Made by a program: the position numbers and the translations under genes
Shown here: piece by piece, positions 37,047 to 45,884 of the stretch
Position numbering within the stretch: position 1 is the first letter of the stretch
How the letters are laid out: every line of letters starts with the position of its first letter
Origin: an uncultured Tropicimonas sp.
GTDB taxonomy: Bacteria; Pseudomonadota; Alphaproteobacteria; Rhodobacterales; Rhodobacteraceae
Direction of reading: 5' to 3'
DNA length: 64,000 nt
Assembly (NCBI GenBank): GCA_947497945.1
Contig: CANMIP010000017.1
Location: 1-64,000, forward strand
The notes under the pieces: model-generated
The model's input: only the letters and a program-made list of their open reading frames with translations
The model's database searches: none
Told to the model about the DNA's origin: nothing

Positions 37047-37345
37047 GCGATTGATGGTAGCGCAGGACACTTATGCACCTGGATCAAAGCCTTCACGAAA
37101 CTGTCAAGAAAGCTTTAAGAATTTCAAGTATTTGCACTGCGTCGATAAATATTTACCTTGAAAACAGCGGCTTAACAATTCGCCTATTTTTTAATCAGCC
37201 TAACGAATTATCAGAAAAAACAGGGGTGTCAGGCGGTCGCCCAGAGGTTTTCCCGAGGGTTATCCACAGAAAAAGTGGACATGTTTGCGGTTGCTTCCGG
37301 GGTCGGTAAGTTGCAGCGATCAAGAGGAATCGGCAGCAGGTAGGG
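37047..37345. other. AT-rich leader region upstream of uvrC
   Basis: This 299-base gap is distinctly AT-rich (about 37090-37220) compared with its surroundings and presumably holds the uvrC promoter. I could not settle on one -35/-10 pair. No gene is visible. Confidence 0.4.
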
Positions 37346-39226
37346 ATGAGCGACAACAGCATGGATAAACCGCAGGGAGACGGGCTTACAGGGCATGGTT
37401 GTATCCAGTCCTACCTGCGGTTGTTGGACGGCAGCCCGGGCGTCTACCGGATGCTCGATGCGCAGGCCCGCGTGCTCTATGTCGGCAAGGCGCGGAACCT
37501 CAAGGCGCGGGTGTCGAACTATGCGCGGCCCTCGGGCCATTCGGCGCGGATTGCGCGGATGATCCGCGAGACCGCCTCGATGATGTTCCTGACCACGCGG
37601 ACCGAGGCCGAGGCGCTGCTGCTGGAGCAGAACCTCATCAAGCAGCTCAAGCCGCGCTACAATGTGCTGCTGCGCGACGACAAGAGCTTTCCCAATATCC
37701 TCGTCTCCAAGGCGCATGATTTCCCGCAGATCAAGAAACATCGCGGCGCCAAGAAGGAGAAGGGTGCCTATTACGGACCCTTCGCCAGCGCCGGCGCGGT
37801 CAACCGGACGCTGAACCAGCTGCAGAAGGTCTTCCTGCTGCGCAACTGCTCGGACGCGACCTTTGAAAGCCGGACTCGCCCCTGCCTGCTCTACCAGATC
37901 AAGCGCTGTGCGGCGCCCTGCGTCGGCTATGTCTCGCGGCAGGACTATTCAGCGCTGGTCGGCGATGCGGAGCGCTTCCTGCAAGGCAAGTCGACCAATG
38001 TGCAGGAGGAGCTGGCCGCTCAGATGATGGCCGCGTCCGAGGCGATGGAATTCGAACGCGCCGCCGCGCTTCGGGACCGCATCCGGGCGCTGACGCAGGT
38101 GCAGTCGGCGCAGGGGATCAATCCGCGCGGCGTGGCCGAGGCGGATGTGGTCGGGCTGCATCTCGATGGCGGGCAGGCCTGTGTGCAGGTCTTCTTCATC
38201 CGCGCCAACCAGAACTGGGGCAATCACGATTATTACCCGCGCACCGGCGGCACCCAGTCCCCGGCCGAGATCCTGCGCAGTTTCCTCGTGCAGTTCTATG
38301 ACGGCAAACAGGCGCCGCGGCAGCTCATCCTGAGCCATGATGTCGATGACAAGGAGCTTCTGGCCGAGGTGCTCACGGAGGCTGCCGGGCGCAAGGTCGA
38401 GATCCTCGTGCCGCAGCGCGGGGAGAAAGCGGAACTGGTGGCGGGGGCGGTGCGCAATGCGCGCGAGGCGCTGGCACGGAAGATGTCCGAAAGCGCGACC
38501 CAGGCGAAGCTGCTCGCCGGCCTGGCCGAGGCTTTCGAGTTGCAGGCGCCGCCGACCCGGATCGAGGTTTATGACAACTCCCACATCCAGGGCACGAACG
38601 CGGTTGGCGCGATGATCGTCGCCGGTGCGGAGGGCTTCCTCAAGAGCCAGTATCGCAAGTTCAACATCAAGGGCGAGGACCTGACCCCCGGCGACGATTT
38701 CGGCATGATGAAAGAGGTACTGACCCGCCGCTTCAAGCGCCTGTTGAAGGAGGATCCGGACCGGCAATCCGAGTCCTGGCCGGATCTGTTGCTGATCGAT
38801 GGCGGGGCAGGGCAGGTGAGCGCGGTTGCCGAGATCATGGCCGAGCTTGGGGTCGAGGACGTCCCCTTCATCGGTGTTGCCAAGGGTGTGGACCGCGATG
38901 CCGGCAAGGAGGAGTTCTATCGCCCCGGCCAGCGCCCCTTCGCGCTCCGGCACAATGACCCGGTACTCTATTTCACCCAACGCCTGCGCGACGAGGCGCA
39001 CCGCTTTGCCATCGGCACCCACCGCGCCAAGCGCGCCAAGGCGATCAGCGCCACGCCGCTGGACGACGTGCCCGGCGTCGGCGCGACGCGCAAACGCGCG
39101 CTGCTGTCGCATTTCGGCTCGGCCAAGGCCGTGAGCCGGGCCAATCTCGCCGATCTCAAGGCCGTGGACGGCATCTCCGCCGGGCTGGCGCAGAAGATCT
39201 ACGATTTCTTCAACGAGCGCGGTTGA
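37346..39226 (+). CDS. uvrC: UvrABC excinuclease subunit C
   Basis: The product has 626 residues. The GIY-YIG nuclease domain ([20 protein letters not shown], ~31-50) is followed by the UVR motif region, an RNase H-like endonuclease domain ([28 protein letters not shown]) and C-terminal helix-hairpin-helix motifs ([30 protein letters not shown]). It makes both incisions in nucleotide excision repair. The ATG follows GCAGGTAGGG. It is upstream of pgsA and moaDE as in Rhodobacteraceae. Confidence 0.95.
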   Translation: MSDNSMDKPQGDGLTGHGCIQSYLRLLDGSPGVYRMLDAQARVLYVGKARNLKARVSNYARPSGHSARIARMIRETASMMFLTTRTEAEALLLEQNLIKQLKPRYNVLLRDDKSFPNILVSKAHDFPQIKKHRGAKKEKGAYYGPFASAGAVNRTLNQLQKVFLLRNCSDATFESRTRPCLLYQIKRCAAPCVGYVSRQDYSALVGDAERFLQGKSTNVQEELAAQMMAASEAMEFERAAALRDRIRALTQVQSAQGINPRGVAEADVVGLHLDGGQACVQVFFIRANQNWGNHDYYPRTGGTQSPAEILRSFLVQFYDGKQAPRQLILSHDVDDKELLAEVLTEAAGRKVEILVPQRGEKAELVAGAVRNAREALARKMSESATQAKLLAGLAEAFELQAPPTRIEVYDNSHIQGTNAVGAMIVAGAEGFLKSQYRKFNIKGEDLTPGDDFGMMKEVLTRRFKRLLKEDPDRQSESWPDLLLIDGGAGQVSAVAEIMAELGVEDVPFIGVAKGVDRDAGKEEFYRPGQRPFALRHNDPVLYFTQRLRDEAHRFAIGTHRAKRAKAISATPLDDVPGVGATRKRALLSHFGSAKAVSRANLADLKAVDGISAGLAQKIYDFFNERG

Positions 39227-39584
39227 GCAGACGGTCCCGGGGCCATGCACGGAAGCGCCGGTTTTCGGGGAGCTGCTGCGATGCGCGGTTTTCGGAGGAT
39301 GGTCACGGAGAGAACCGCGGCCCGGACCGAGCCCGAAAGCGCCGGGCCATCGTCCGCCCGTTCCGGCGCTCTGACGCATTGGTGCGGTCGGCGTAACGGT
39401 CGGTGGCCTTTCTGATCTTGCGCGATGAAACGCTGCGAAGCGGGCGGACGCCGAACCGGCTCCCGTCGCTCCGTTGTGCATCCGGAGAGAGCTGCCCCTT
39501 CGTGCTCGCAAAACAGGTCTTTCGGCTGGTCGCCGGCTTTGCAATATGCTTTCACACATGCCCATTCCGCGATAGGACAGCCTC
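39227..39584. other. Intergenic, uvrC to pgsA
   Basis: These 358 bases contain only low-quality open frames in both directions, rich in Arg and Pro, without ribosome binding sites. I see no RNA structure or repeat I can name. The last ~50 bases (AT-richer, around 39540-39560) may carry a pgsA promoter. Confidence 0.4.
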
Positions 39585-40244
39585 ATGCGCTGGAACGTTC
39601 CCAATATCCTGACCATCCTGCGGCTGCTCGCGGCGCCCGCGGTGTTGCTGGTCTTCCTGCTCCTGCCCCGTCCCTTCGCGGATTGGGTGGCGCTGATCCT
39701 CTTTGTCGGCGCCTCCGCGACCGACTGGTTCGACGGCTATCTCGCCCGGGCCTGGAACCAGCAGACAAAGCTCGGCACCATGCTGGATCCGATCGCCGAC
39801 AAGGCGATGGTCATCATTGCGCTGGCCGCGCTGGTCGGGCTGATCGGGCTGAACGGGCTGGTCCTGGTTCCGGCGGCGGTGATCCTGTTCCGGGAGACCT
39901 TTGTCTCCGGCCTTCGCGAGTTTCTCGGCGACACCGCCGGCACGCTGAAGGTCACCAAACTGGCCAAGTGGAAGACCACCGTGCAGATGGTCGCCATCTC
40001 CGTGCTCTTTGTCAGCGGTATCTTCGAACATCATGTCGGGATGCTCAGCTTCGGCATGGATGCGGAGATGCTTGAGGGCATCCTGTCGGGCGCCGTGTCC
40101 GACGAGAACGGGCTGCGGATCTACGCGACGGGGCTGCAGCTCACATGGTATCTTGGCGTGGCGCTGCTCTGGATTGCCGCCGCGCTGACCTTCGTCACCG
40201 GGCTCGACTATTTCAACAAGGCCCGGCCCTACCTGAAGGACTGA
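39585..40244 (+). CDS. pgsA: CDP-diacylglycerol-glycerol-3-phosphate 3-phosphatidyltransferase
   Basis: The product has 219 residues, an integral membrane enzyme. The CDP-alcohol phosphotransferase signature is complete: DWFDGYLARAWNQQTKLGTM leading into LDPIADK (D-G-x2-A-R-x8-G-x3-D-x3-D). It makes phosphatidylglycerophosphate, the precursor of phosphatidylglycerol. It is followed closely by moaD, an arrangement conserved in related genomes. Confidence 0.93.
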   Translation: MRWNVPNILTILRLLAAPAVLLVFLLLPRPFADWVALILFVGASATDWFDGYLARAWNQQTKLGTMLDPIADKAMVIIALAALVGLIGLNGLVLVPAAVILFRETFVSGLREFLGDTAGTLKVTKLAKWKTTVQMVAISVLFVSGIFEHHVGMLSFGMDAEMLEGILSGAVSDENGLRIYATGLQLTWYLGVALLWIAAALTFVTGLDYFNKARPYLKD

Positions 40245-40248
40245 CCTC

Positions 40249-40497
40249 ATGATCGATGTGCTCTATTTCGCCTGGCTGCGCGAACGGATCGGCCTCCCGA
40301 AGGAACGGATCGAGACCAGCGCGGAGACGGTTGCCGACCTCGTCGCAGAACTCGCCGCGCGCGAGGAACGCTACGCGCTGGCCTTCTCCGATATCTCCGC
40401 GCTCCGGGTGGCCGTCGACCAGGAGTTGACGGAGTTTGATGCGCCGCTTGCCGGGGCCCGGGAAGTGGCCTTTTTCCCGCCGATGACGGGGGGCTGA
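40249..40497 (+). CDS. moaD: Molybdopterin synthase small subunit
   Basis: The product has 82 residues with a ubiquitin-like fold. The C-terminus ends in Gly-Gly (PPMTGG), the site that is thiocarboxylated to donate sulfur for molybdopterin. It starts with YFAWLRERIGL, typical of MoaD. Its stop abuts the moaE start. Confidence 0.93.
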   Translation: MIDVLYFAWLRERIGLPKERIETSAETVADLVAELAAREERYALAFSDISALRVAVDQELTEFDAPLAGAREVAFFPPMTGG

Positions 40498-40938
40498 ATG
40501 GAGATCCGTGTCCAGCAGGAGCCCTTCGCGGCCGGGGGCGAACTCGACGCTTTCACGGCGCGCGCTGACGGTGCAGGCGCGGTGGTGAGCTTCTCCGGGA
40601 TTGTTCGGGACGACAGCGGCAAGATGGCGGAGATGGTCATCGAGCATTATCCCGGCATGACCGAACGCGCGCTGGAGACTATCGCGCAGGAGGCGATGGA
40701 GCGCTGGAGTCTCGCCGATGCGCTCGTGATCCATCGCTTCGGGACGATGCAACCGGGCGAGCAGATCATGATGGTCGCAACGGCATCGCGACATCGCAAG
40801 GACGCCTTCGAGGCGGCCGAATTCCTGATGGACTATCTCAAGTCCCGCGCGCCTTTCTGGAAGAAGGAGCATGGCTCCGATGGTACCTCCTGGGTGGCTG
40901 CCAAGCAGGAAGACGAGGACGCTCTCAAGCGCTGGTAG
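40498..40938 (+). CDS. moaE: Molybdopterin synthase large subunit
   Basis: The product has 146 residues. GAVVSFSGIVRD and HRFGTMQPGEQIMMVAT are family segments; the conserved Arg and Lys of the active site are in SRHRKDAFEAAEFLMDYLKS and FWKKE. It converts precursor Z to molybdopterin with MoaD. The start directly follows the moaD stop. Confidence 0.93.
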   Translation: MEIRVQQEPFAAGGELDAFTARADGAGAVVSFSGIVRDDSGKMAEMVIEHYPGMTERALETIAQEAMERWSLADALVIHRFGTMQPGEQIMMVATASRHRKDAFEAAEFLMDYLKSRAPFWKKEHGSDGTSWVAAKQEDEDALKRW

Positions 40939-41108
40939 GGGCGCGGAGCCGGTCTTCGCGCGGGGTTCGATCCTGCTGCGTAAGAGACCGGTCCGGCGCT
41001 GCCCTGTCGAACTGTCGAGCTCCCGGGATTTCGATCCAGACCCTCCAACCAACTGCTTCGAGGGCCATATGCTGGGCTGGCAGGCGCGGAAAATGGGCCG
41101 GGAATGAA

Positions 41109-41137
41109 AACGGGCGCCTTCATGGAAGGCGCCCGTT
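41109..41137 (-). terminator. Rho-independent terminator of the TRAP operon
   Basis: A perfect 13-bp stem, AACGGGCGCCTTC with its complement around a 3-base loop. On the reverse strand it is followed by TTTTC. It lies 19 bases past the dctM stop and may also stop transcription from moaE. Confidence 0.85.
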
Positions 41138-41155
41138 CAGGTCTCTGTGCAAGGT

Positions 41156-42550
41156 TCAGTTGGTGATGATCTCCGGCCCCATGACGGTGTTGGGCAGATA
41201 GGTCGAGATCCATGGGATATAGGTCACCATGATCAGGAAGACGAAGAGCACGGCCAGGAAAGGCAACGCCGCCCGCACGACCCGCATCATCGGCATTCCC
41301 GCGACACCGGAGGTGACGAAGAGGTTGAGACCAACCGGCGGTGTGATCATGCCGATCTCCATGTTGACCACCATGATGATGCCAAGGTGGATCGGGTCCA
41401 CGCCCAGTTCGATGGCAATCGGGAAGACCAGCGGCGCGACGATCACCAGCAGGCCCGACGGCTCCATGAACTGTCCGCCGATCAGCAGGATCACATTGAC
41501 GATGATCAGGAACATCACCTTGCCAAAGCCCGCCGAAAGCATCGCGTTGGCGATCTGCTGAGGGATCTGCTCATCGGTCAGCACATGTTTGAGGATCAGC
41601 GCATTGGCGATGACGAACATCAGCATGATCGTCAGCTTGCCGGCCTCGAAGAGCGTGTGCTTGGTGTCGGGGTGGAAGAAGGCGGTGACGACCGCATAGG
41701 GCTTTTTCAGGAGCGGTATCTTGTTCGGGCTGTCACCATTCGAGAGCGGTCCCATGTCGCGATAGACAAAGCAGGCCACGAAGAAGGCATAGACGGAGGC
41801 CACGGCGGCGGCTTCGGTCGGGGTGAAGATCGCCTTGGTCAGACCCGGGACGCCGTAGATGCCGACCATGATGATGACGATGAGCATCAGCCCCCAGAAG
41901 GCGTCGCGGAAACTGCTCCAGATCTCGTGCCAGCCGGCCCATTCGCCCTTCGGCATGTTGCGGATGACGGCCATGATATAGATGGCGACCATCAGCATCA
42001 GGCCCGCGAGCAGTCCGGGGATGACACCGGCCAGGAACATCCGCCCGACCGAGACCTCGACAGCCGCCGCATAGACCACCATGACGATGGAAGGCGGAAT
42101 GAGGATGCCGAGCGTGCCCGCGTTGCAGATAACACCGGCGGCGAAATCCTTGCTGTAGCCAGCTTCGCGCATCGCGGCGATCACGATGGAGCCGATGGCG
42201 ACGACCGTGGCCGGCGAAGAGCCTGACAGTGCGGCAAAGAGCATACAGGCGAAGACGCCCGAAATGGCCAGGCCGCCGCGGAGGTGGCCGACACAGGCGA
42301 TGGAAAAGCGGATGATCCGCTTGGCCACGCCCCCCGTGGACATGAAACTCGAGGCAAGGATGAAGAAGGGAATGGCCAACAGGGTGAAATGGCCCTCGAA
42401 GGCGTTGAACAGGGTTTGGGCGACGGAGGCCAGAGAACTGTCCGAGAACCACAGCAGGAAGAGCGTGGAACTCAGGCCGAGTGAGATGGCGATCGGCACG
42501 CCGATCATCATCAGGCCGATGACCATCACGAAAAGCAGGACGACTTCCAT
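41156..42550 (-). CDS. dctM: TRAP C4-dicarboxylate transporter large permease
   Basis: The product has 464 residues with about 12 TM segments. DctM features include IPFFILASSFMSTGGVAKRI, ALSGSSPATVVAIGSIVI and ITPPVGLNLFVTSGVAG. A hydrophilic loop around residues 220-300 is longer than in many DctM proteins. It forms the Na+-driven channel with dctQ, overlapping its stop by one base. Substrate is assigned as C4-dicarboxylate through the dctP and dctBD neighbours. Confidence 0.92.
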   Translation of the reverse strand: MEVVLLFVMVIGLMMIGVPIAISLGLSSTLFLLWFSDSSLASVAQTLFNAFEGHFTLLAIPFFILASSFMSTGGVAKRIIRFSIACVGHLRGGLAISGVFACMLFAALSGSSPATVVAIGSIVIAAMREAGYSKDFAAGVICNAGTLGILIPPSIVMVVYAAAVEVSVGRMFLAGVIPGLLAGLMLMVAIYIMAVIRNMPKGEWAGWHEIWSSFRDAFWGLMLIVIIMVGIYGVPGLTKAIFTPTEAAAVASVYAFFVACFVYRDMGPLSNGDSPNKIPLLKKPYAVVTAFFHPDTKHTLFEAGKLTIMLMFVIANALILKHVLTDEQIPQQIANAMLSAGFGKVMFLIIVNVILLIGGQFMEPSGLLVIVAPLVFPIAIELGVDPIHLGIIMVVNMEIGMITPPVGLNLFVTSGVAGMPMMRVVRAALPFLAVLFVFLIMVTYIPWISTYLPNTVMGPEIITN

Positions 42551-43206
42551 TACTTGTATTCCTCCTGGAGGGCGTCGATCTCATCCTCGACTTCGTGGGA
42601 GGCGACAAGGCGGTCCTTGTGGCCATGCAGCAAGGCCCAGCCGGCCTGCAGAAAGCGGAAGAGCATCAGCGCCATCGAGAGCGGCAATACGGCATAGGCG
42701 ATCAGTCGCGGGATCTTCTCGTATTCATCGCCATCGTTGAAAGCGTCCTCCATCCAGCGCAGCCATTCGGGCATTGGAATGTCATTGACCTCGTACCAGC
42801 CCTTGGGTCGGAAATCGGCCTCGAAACCGGTCGGGAACCAGCGGCCCGTCGTGCCCGGCAGGTTCGCGAAATTCGCCCAGTAATCCCAGGAGCCCTTCAG
42901 CAGCAGGAAGGAGAAGACGATGCAAGCCGCGACCGAAATGAGGCCGAGGATTCGGCGCGTGCCCGGCCGGACGGTGTTGATGAGCGCATCGACGCCGAGA
43001 TGGCTGTGGGTCTTCACCGCGTAGGAGGCGCCCAGAAGCACCAGCCAGCCGAACATGAAGACCGTGATTTCCAGCGCCCACAGGATGTTGGAATTGAAGC
43101 CGTAGCGCGCCACGACATTTGCGAAGGTGACTAGCGTCATCAACCCGAGGAGCACCGCGATAAGCGTCTCCTCGATTTCGTTCACGACGCGACCGAGCGC
43201 CTCCAT
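42550..43206 (-). CDS. dctQ: TRAP transporter small permease
   Basis: The product has 218 residues with four TM helices. ETLIAVLLGLMTLVTFANVVARYGF starts the first pair, and HSHLGVDAL is the family motif. A hydrophilic insert of about 60 residues (NLPGTTGRWFPTGFEADFRP onward) separates TM3 from TM4, making it longer than usual DctQ. ATG 43206 is used; the longer frame has no supporting site. Confidence 0.9.
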   Translation of the reverse strand: MEALGRVVNEIEETLIAVLLGLMTLVTFANVVARYGFNSNILWALEITVFMFGWLVLLGASYAVKTHSHLGVDALINTVRPGTRRILGLISVAACIVFSFLLLKGSWDYWANFANLPGTTGRWFPTGFEADFRPKGWYEVNDIPMPEWLRWMEDAFNDGDEYEKIPRLIAYAVLPLSMALMLFRFLQAGWALLHGHKDRLVASHEVEDEIDALQEEYK

Positions 43207-43344
43207 GACCGTTCCTCTCGATTGGCCGGACATGCGGATTGCCCATGACCGAAATCGGGCTCCGCAATTCATGTCTGGCAAAATTTCCCGGGTTCTATCC
43301 GGCGCCTGGCCGGGATGAATCGGATCTCTGTGCGGTCCGATTGC

Positions 43345-43372
43345 CCGGTGGGCGGGCGCACCCGCCCACCGG
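43345..43372 (-). terminator. Hairpin between dctP and dctQ
   Basis: A perfect 12-bp stem, CCGGTGGGCGGG with its complement around CGCA, without a T run. It lies 17 bases past the dctP stop and probably stabilises dctP mRNA or attenuates dctQM, giving excess binding protein. Confidence 0.65.
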
Positions 43373-43388
43373 TGTCAGCGGTAGGGGA

Positions 43389-44390
43389 TCAGATCCCGGC
43401 GTTGATCGCCTGGGCGGCGTCGATCGTGTCCTGCCCGACATCGTCGGAGAACTTGTCCCAGACCGGCTTCATCGCCTCGACCCAGGCCGCGCGCTGTTCT
43501 TCGGACAGGGTGCGGATCTCGCCGCCAGCCTCGACAATCGACTGCTTGGCCGCGGCGTTCACAGCGATGGCTTCGGAGTTGCGGGTGGCTGTAACCTCGC
43601 CGAGAATGGTCAGAAACTGGTCGCGGACATCCGCGTCGAGGCTGTCGAGCCAGTCGACGGAGGTCACGACGAGATAGTCGAGAATGCCGTGATTGGTCTC
43701 GGTGACGCCGTCCTGAACCTCGAAGAACTTCTTGCCGTAGATGTTGGACCAGGTGTTCTCCTGGCCGTCGACGACACCTTGCTGCAAGGCGCCATAGACT
43801 TCGGAGAAGGCCATCTTCTGCGGGCTGCCGCCAATGGCTTCCATCTGTGCCACGAGCACGTCCGAGGACTGAACACGGAACTTCAGACCGTCCGCATCGG
43901 CCGGCGAGATCAGCGGCTTGTTGGCGGACATCTGCTTCATGCCGTTATGCCAGAATTCCAGGCCCTGAAGGCCGCGCTTCTGCATCGAGTTCTTCAGCGC
44001 GTCGCCGGTTTCGGAGCCCTGGAAAGTGTCGACCGCCTCCACGTTCTTGAACATGAAGGGCAGGTCGAAGATCCGGTATTTCTTGGTGAACTTCTCGAAT
44101 TTCGAGAGCGACGGGGCGGCCAGCTGGACATCGCCCTGCAGCATCGCCTCGAGCACCTTGTCGTCATTGTAGAGGGTCGAGTTCGGGAACACCTCCATGC
44201 AGGCCGTGCCGTTCATCTCGTCATTGACGCGCTGCTCGAGCAGGCTGGCGGCAATCCCCTTGGGGTGCTTGTCGGTGTTGGTGACATGGCTGAACTTGAT
44301 GACGATCTCGCCGGGATCACAGGCCGCGCTGGCGATGCCGGCAGTCAGGACCAGCGCCATGGCGGTGGCGGAAATGGTTGCGATTTTCAT
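43389..44390 (-). CDS. dctP: TRAP C4-dicarboxylate-binding protein
   Basis: The product has 333 residues with signal peptide (ends GIASAAC). The mature protein has the DctP pattern: IVIKFSHVTNTDKHPKG at the start, the conserved Arg in DGLKFRVQSSDV and GVVDGQENTWSNIYGKKF. It binds succinate, malate or fumarate in the periplasm. Two tandem palindromes ~190-240 bases upstream are candidate DctD sites. Confidence 0.93.
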   Translation of the reverse strand: MKIATISATAMALVLTAGIASAACDPGEIVIKFSHVTNTDKHPKGIAASLLEQRVNDEMNGTACMEVFPNSTLYNDDKVLEAMLQGDVQLAAPSLSKFEKFTKKYRIFDLPFMFKNVEAVDTFQGSETGDALKNSMQKRGLQGLEFWHNGMKQMSANKPLISPADADGLKFRVQSSDVLVAQMEAIGGSPQKMAFSEVYGALQQGVVDGQENTWSNIYGKKFFEVQDGVTETNHGILDYLVVTSVDWLDSLDADVRDQFLTILGEVTATRNSEAIAVNAAAKQSIVEAGGEIRTLSEEQRAAWVEAMKPVWDKFSDDVGQDTIDAAQAINAGI

Positions 44391-44582
44391 TCGAATGTCC
44401 TCCCGAGACTTTTCTGTTCGATCAGGGCCTGCCTCCCGGACAAGCCTTGCGAGCTAGCATCCACAGCCCATTCCGGGAAAAAACAAAAATGTGATCGGCC
44501 TGCAGGAAATCTTGGAAAGCTGATTTATTGCAGTGGTTTAAATGCCGTCTTTCGCGGTTTCGACACTGCCCTCCCGCAGGGG

Positions 44583-44602
44583 GTGTGCGAAAACTCGCAC
44601 AC
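44583..44602. promoter_or_regulatory. Candidate DctD binding site 1
   Basis: GTGTGCGAAAACTCGCACAC: 8-base perfect arms around AAAC. Its centre is about 200 bases upstream of the dctP start, a typical distance for an enhancer site. It could alternatively be a terminator hairpin for dctBD transcripts, but there is no T run. Confidence 0.6.
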
Positions 44603-44615
44603 CGCAATTCGGGCC

Positions 44616-44633
44616 AGTGCGGTTTCCCGCACA
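44616..44633. promoter_or_regulatory. Candidate DctD binding site 2
   Basis: AGTGCGGTTTCCCGCACA has perfect 6-base arms (GTGCGG/CCGCAC) around TTTC and is closely related to site 1. The centres of the two sites are 32 bases apart, about three helical turns, so both face the same side of the DNA. Confidence 0.6.
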
Positions 44634-44654
44634 GTCGGGTCTTCAGCCATGGCT

Positions 44655-45884
44655 TCAGTCGGGCCGATAGTCCTCGGGCCGGACCCCGTGTCGCGCGAGC
44701 TTGTCGTAGAAGGTCTTTCGCGGCAGCTTCAGCGCCTCGGCCGCCTGGGTTGCCCGTCCGCGCGCCCGTTCCAGCGCGGCGATCAGCAGGCTGCGCTCGA
44801 CCTGCGCCAGTTGCTCGGCCAAGCCAAGCTCCGCAGTGGGCGTCGGGTCGCTGAGCCCCATTGCGAAGCGCATCGCGGCATTCATCAGGCTGCGCGCATT
44901 GCCCGGCCAGTCCCGCGCCATCAGCTCCGCCACGACCTTCGGAGAGATCTCCGGCTCCGGCAGATCGGCCTGCTCGCAGGCAAGCCCGACATAATGCCGA
45001 AACAGCGTCGGGATGTCTTCCTTCCGGTCATCCAGCGGCGGGATCCGCACATGCATCACGTCGAGCCGCACGGCGAGATCGGCCGAGAAACGCCCTGCCG
45101 CGACCTCCTCCGACAGGTCCCGGCAGGTGCCGGCAATGACCCTGACTTCGCAGCCGGAATCGAGCAGGTCGAGCAGTGCGAACTGTGTCGCGGCATCAAG
45201 CGCCGAGACCTCGTCCAGAAACAGCGTGCCCGCGCCCGCCGCCTCGCTGGCCTGTGCGAGGCTGTCGGGGTCGAGCGCGGCTGCGGAGCGCTTGAGAAAG
45301 GGGTGCGGTGCTGCGGGCGACAGAAGGTGGATCACCTCCGCCACCTTCGACATGCCAGAGCCCGGCGGGCCGGTGACCAGCACTTCGGCGCCGGCCCGCG
45401 CCACCAGCCGGACCTTCCCGCGCAGCTCCTCGGACTGGGCGGAGCTTCCCTGCAGCAGGCGCGCCGCGGCATCTCCGGAGGCAAGCTCGCGTTTCAGCCA
45501 GCGGTTCTCCATCACCAGCTCGCGCGCCGCCAGCGCCTTGAGAATGACGCTCAGCAAGGCTTTCGGCTCGCAGGGTTTCTCGAGGAAATCGAAGGCGCCC
45601 ATCGACATGCCGCGCACCGCCATCGGCACGTCCCCCTCGCCTGTCAGCAGGATCACCGGCAATTCGGGATCGACCTCCTGGGCAAGTTCGAGCAGCGCGA
45701 ACCCGTCCTTTCCCGGCATCCGGATATCGGTGACGATGATTCCGGCGAATTCGGGGGAGATATGATCCTTCGCAACGATATAGCTTCCCGCCAGGATCGG
45801 CCGCAGCTCGGCCAGTTCCATCGTCTGGGCGAGCGCCTCGCGCACCGCCACATCGTCATCCACCAGCAAGACCTTGTCTGTCAT
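44655..45884 (-). CDS. dctD: DctD-type response regulator with degenerate AAA+ domain
   Basis: The product has 409 residues. Receiver domain 1-120 is intact (acidic Asp10/Asp11, phosphorylation site Asp53 in VTDIRMPGKDG, Lys103 in LEKP). The AAA+ domain follows: the Walker A stretch reads GPPGSGMS (172-179) with Met178 where the essential Lys should be, and the GAFTGA loop that contacts sigma-54 is absent. Walker B (LFLDEVSALD) is kept. The C-terminal Fis-type helix-turn-helix is good (ATQAAEALKLPRKTFYDKLA). It therefore probably binds DNA under DctB control but cannot act as a normal sigma-54 activator. Rhodobacter capsulatus NtrC, also without GAFTGA, is a precedent for sigma-70-dependent action. 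Confidence 0.88.
   Translation of the reverse strand: MTDKVLLVDDDVAVREALAQTMELAELRPILAGSYIVAKDHISPEFAGIIVTDIRMPGKDGFALLELAQEVDPELPVILLTGEGDVPMAVRGMSMGAFDFLEKPCEPKALLSVILKALAARELVMENRWLKRELASGDAAARLLQGSSAQSEELRGKVRLVARAGAEVLVTGPPGSGMSKVAEVIHLLSPAAPHPFLKRSAAALDPDSLAQASEAAGAGTLFLDEVSALDAATQFALLDLLDSGCEVRVIAGTCRDLSEEVAAGRFSADLAVRLDVMHVRIPPLDDRKEDIPTLFRHYVGLACEQADLPEPEISPKVVAELMARDWPGNARSLMNAAMRFAMGLSDPTPTAELGLAEQLAQVERSLLIAALERARGRATQAAEALKLPRKTFYDKLARHGVRPEDYRPD

Noticed and set aside
44391-44580. Possible sigma-54 promoter upstream of dctP
   Set aside because: The only GG-N10-GC arrangement (reverse strand near 44447-44463) lacks the surrounding consensus, and DctD lacks the sigma-54 contact loop.
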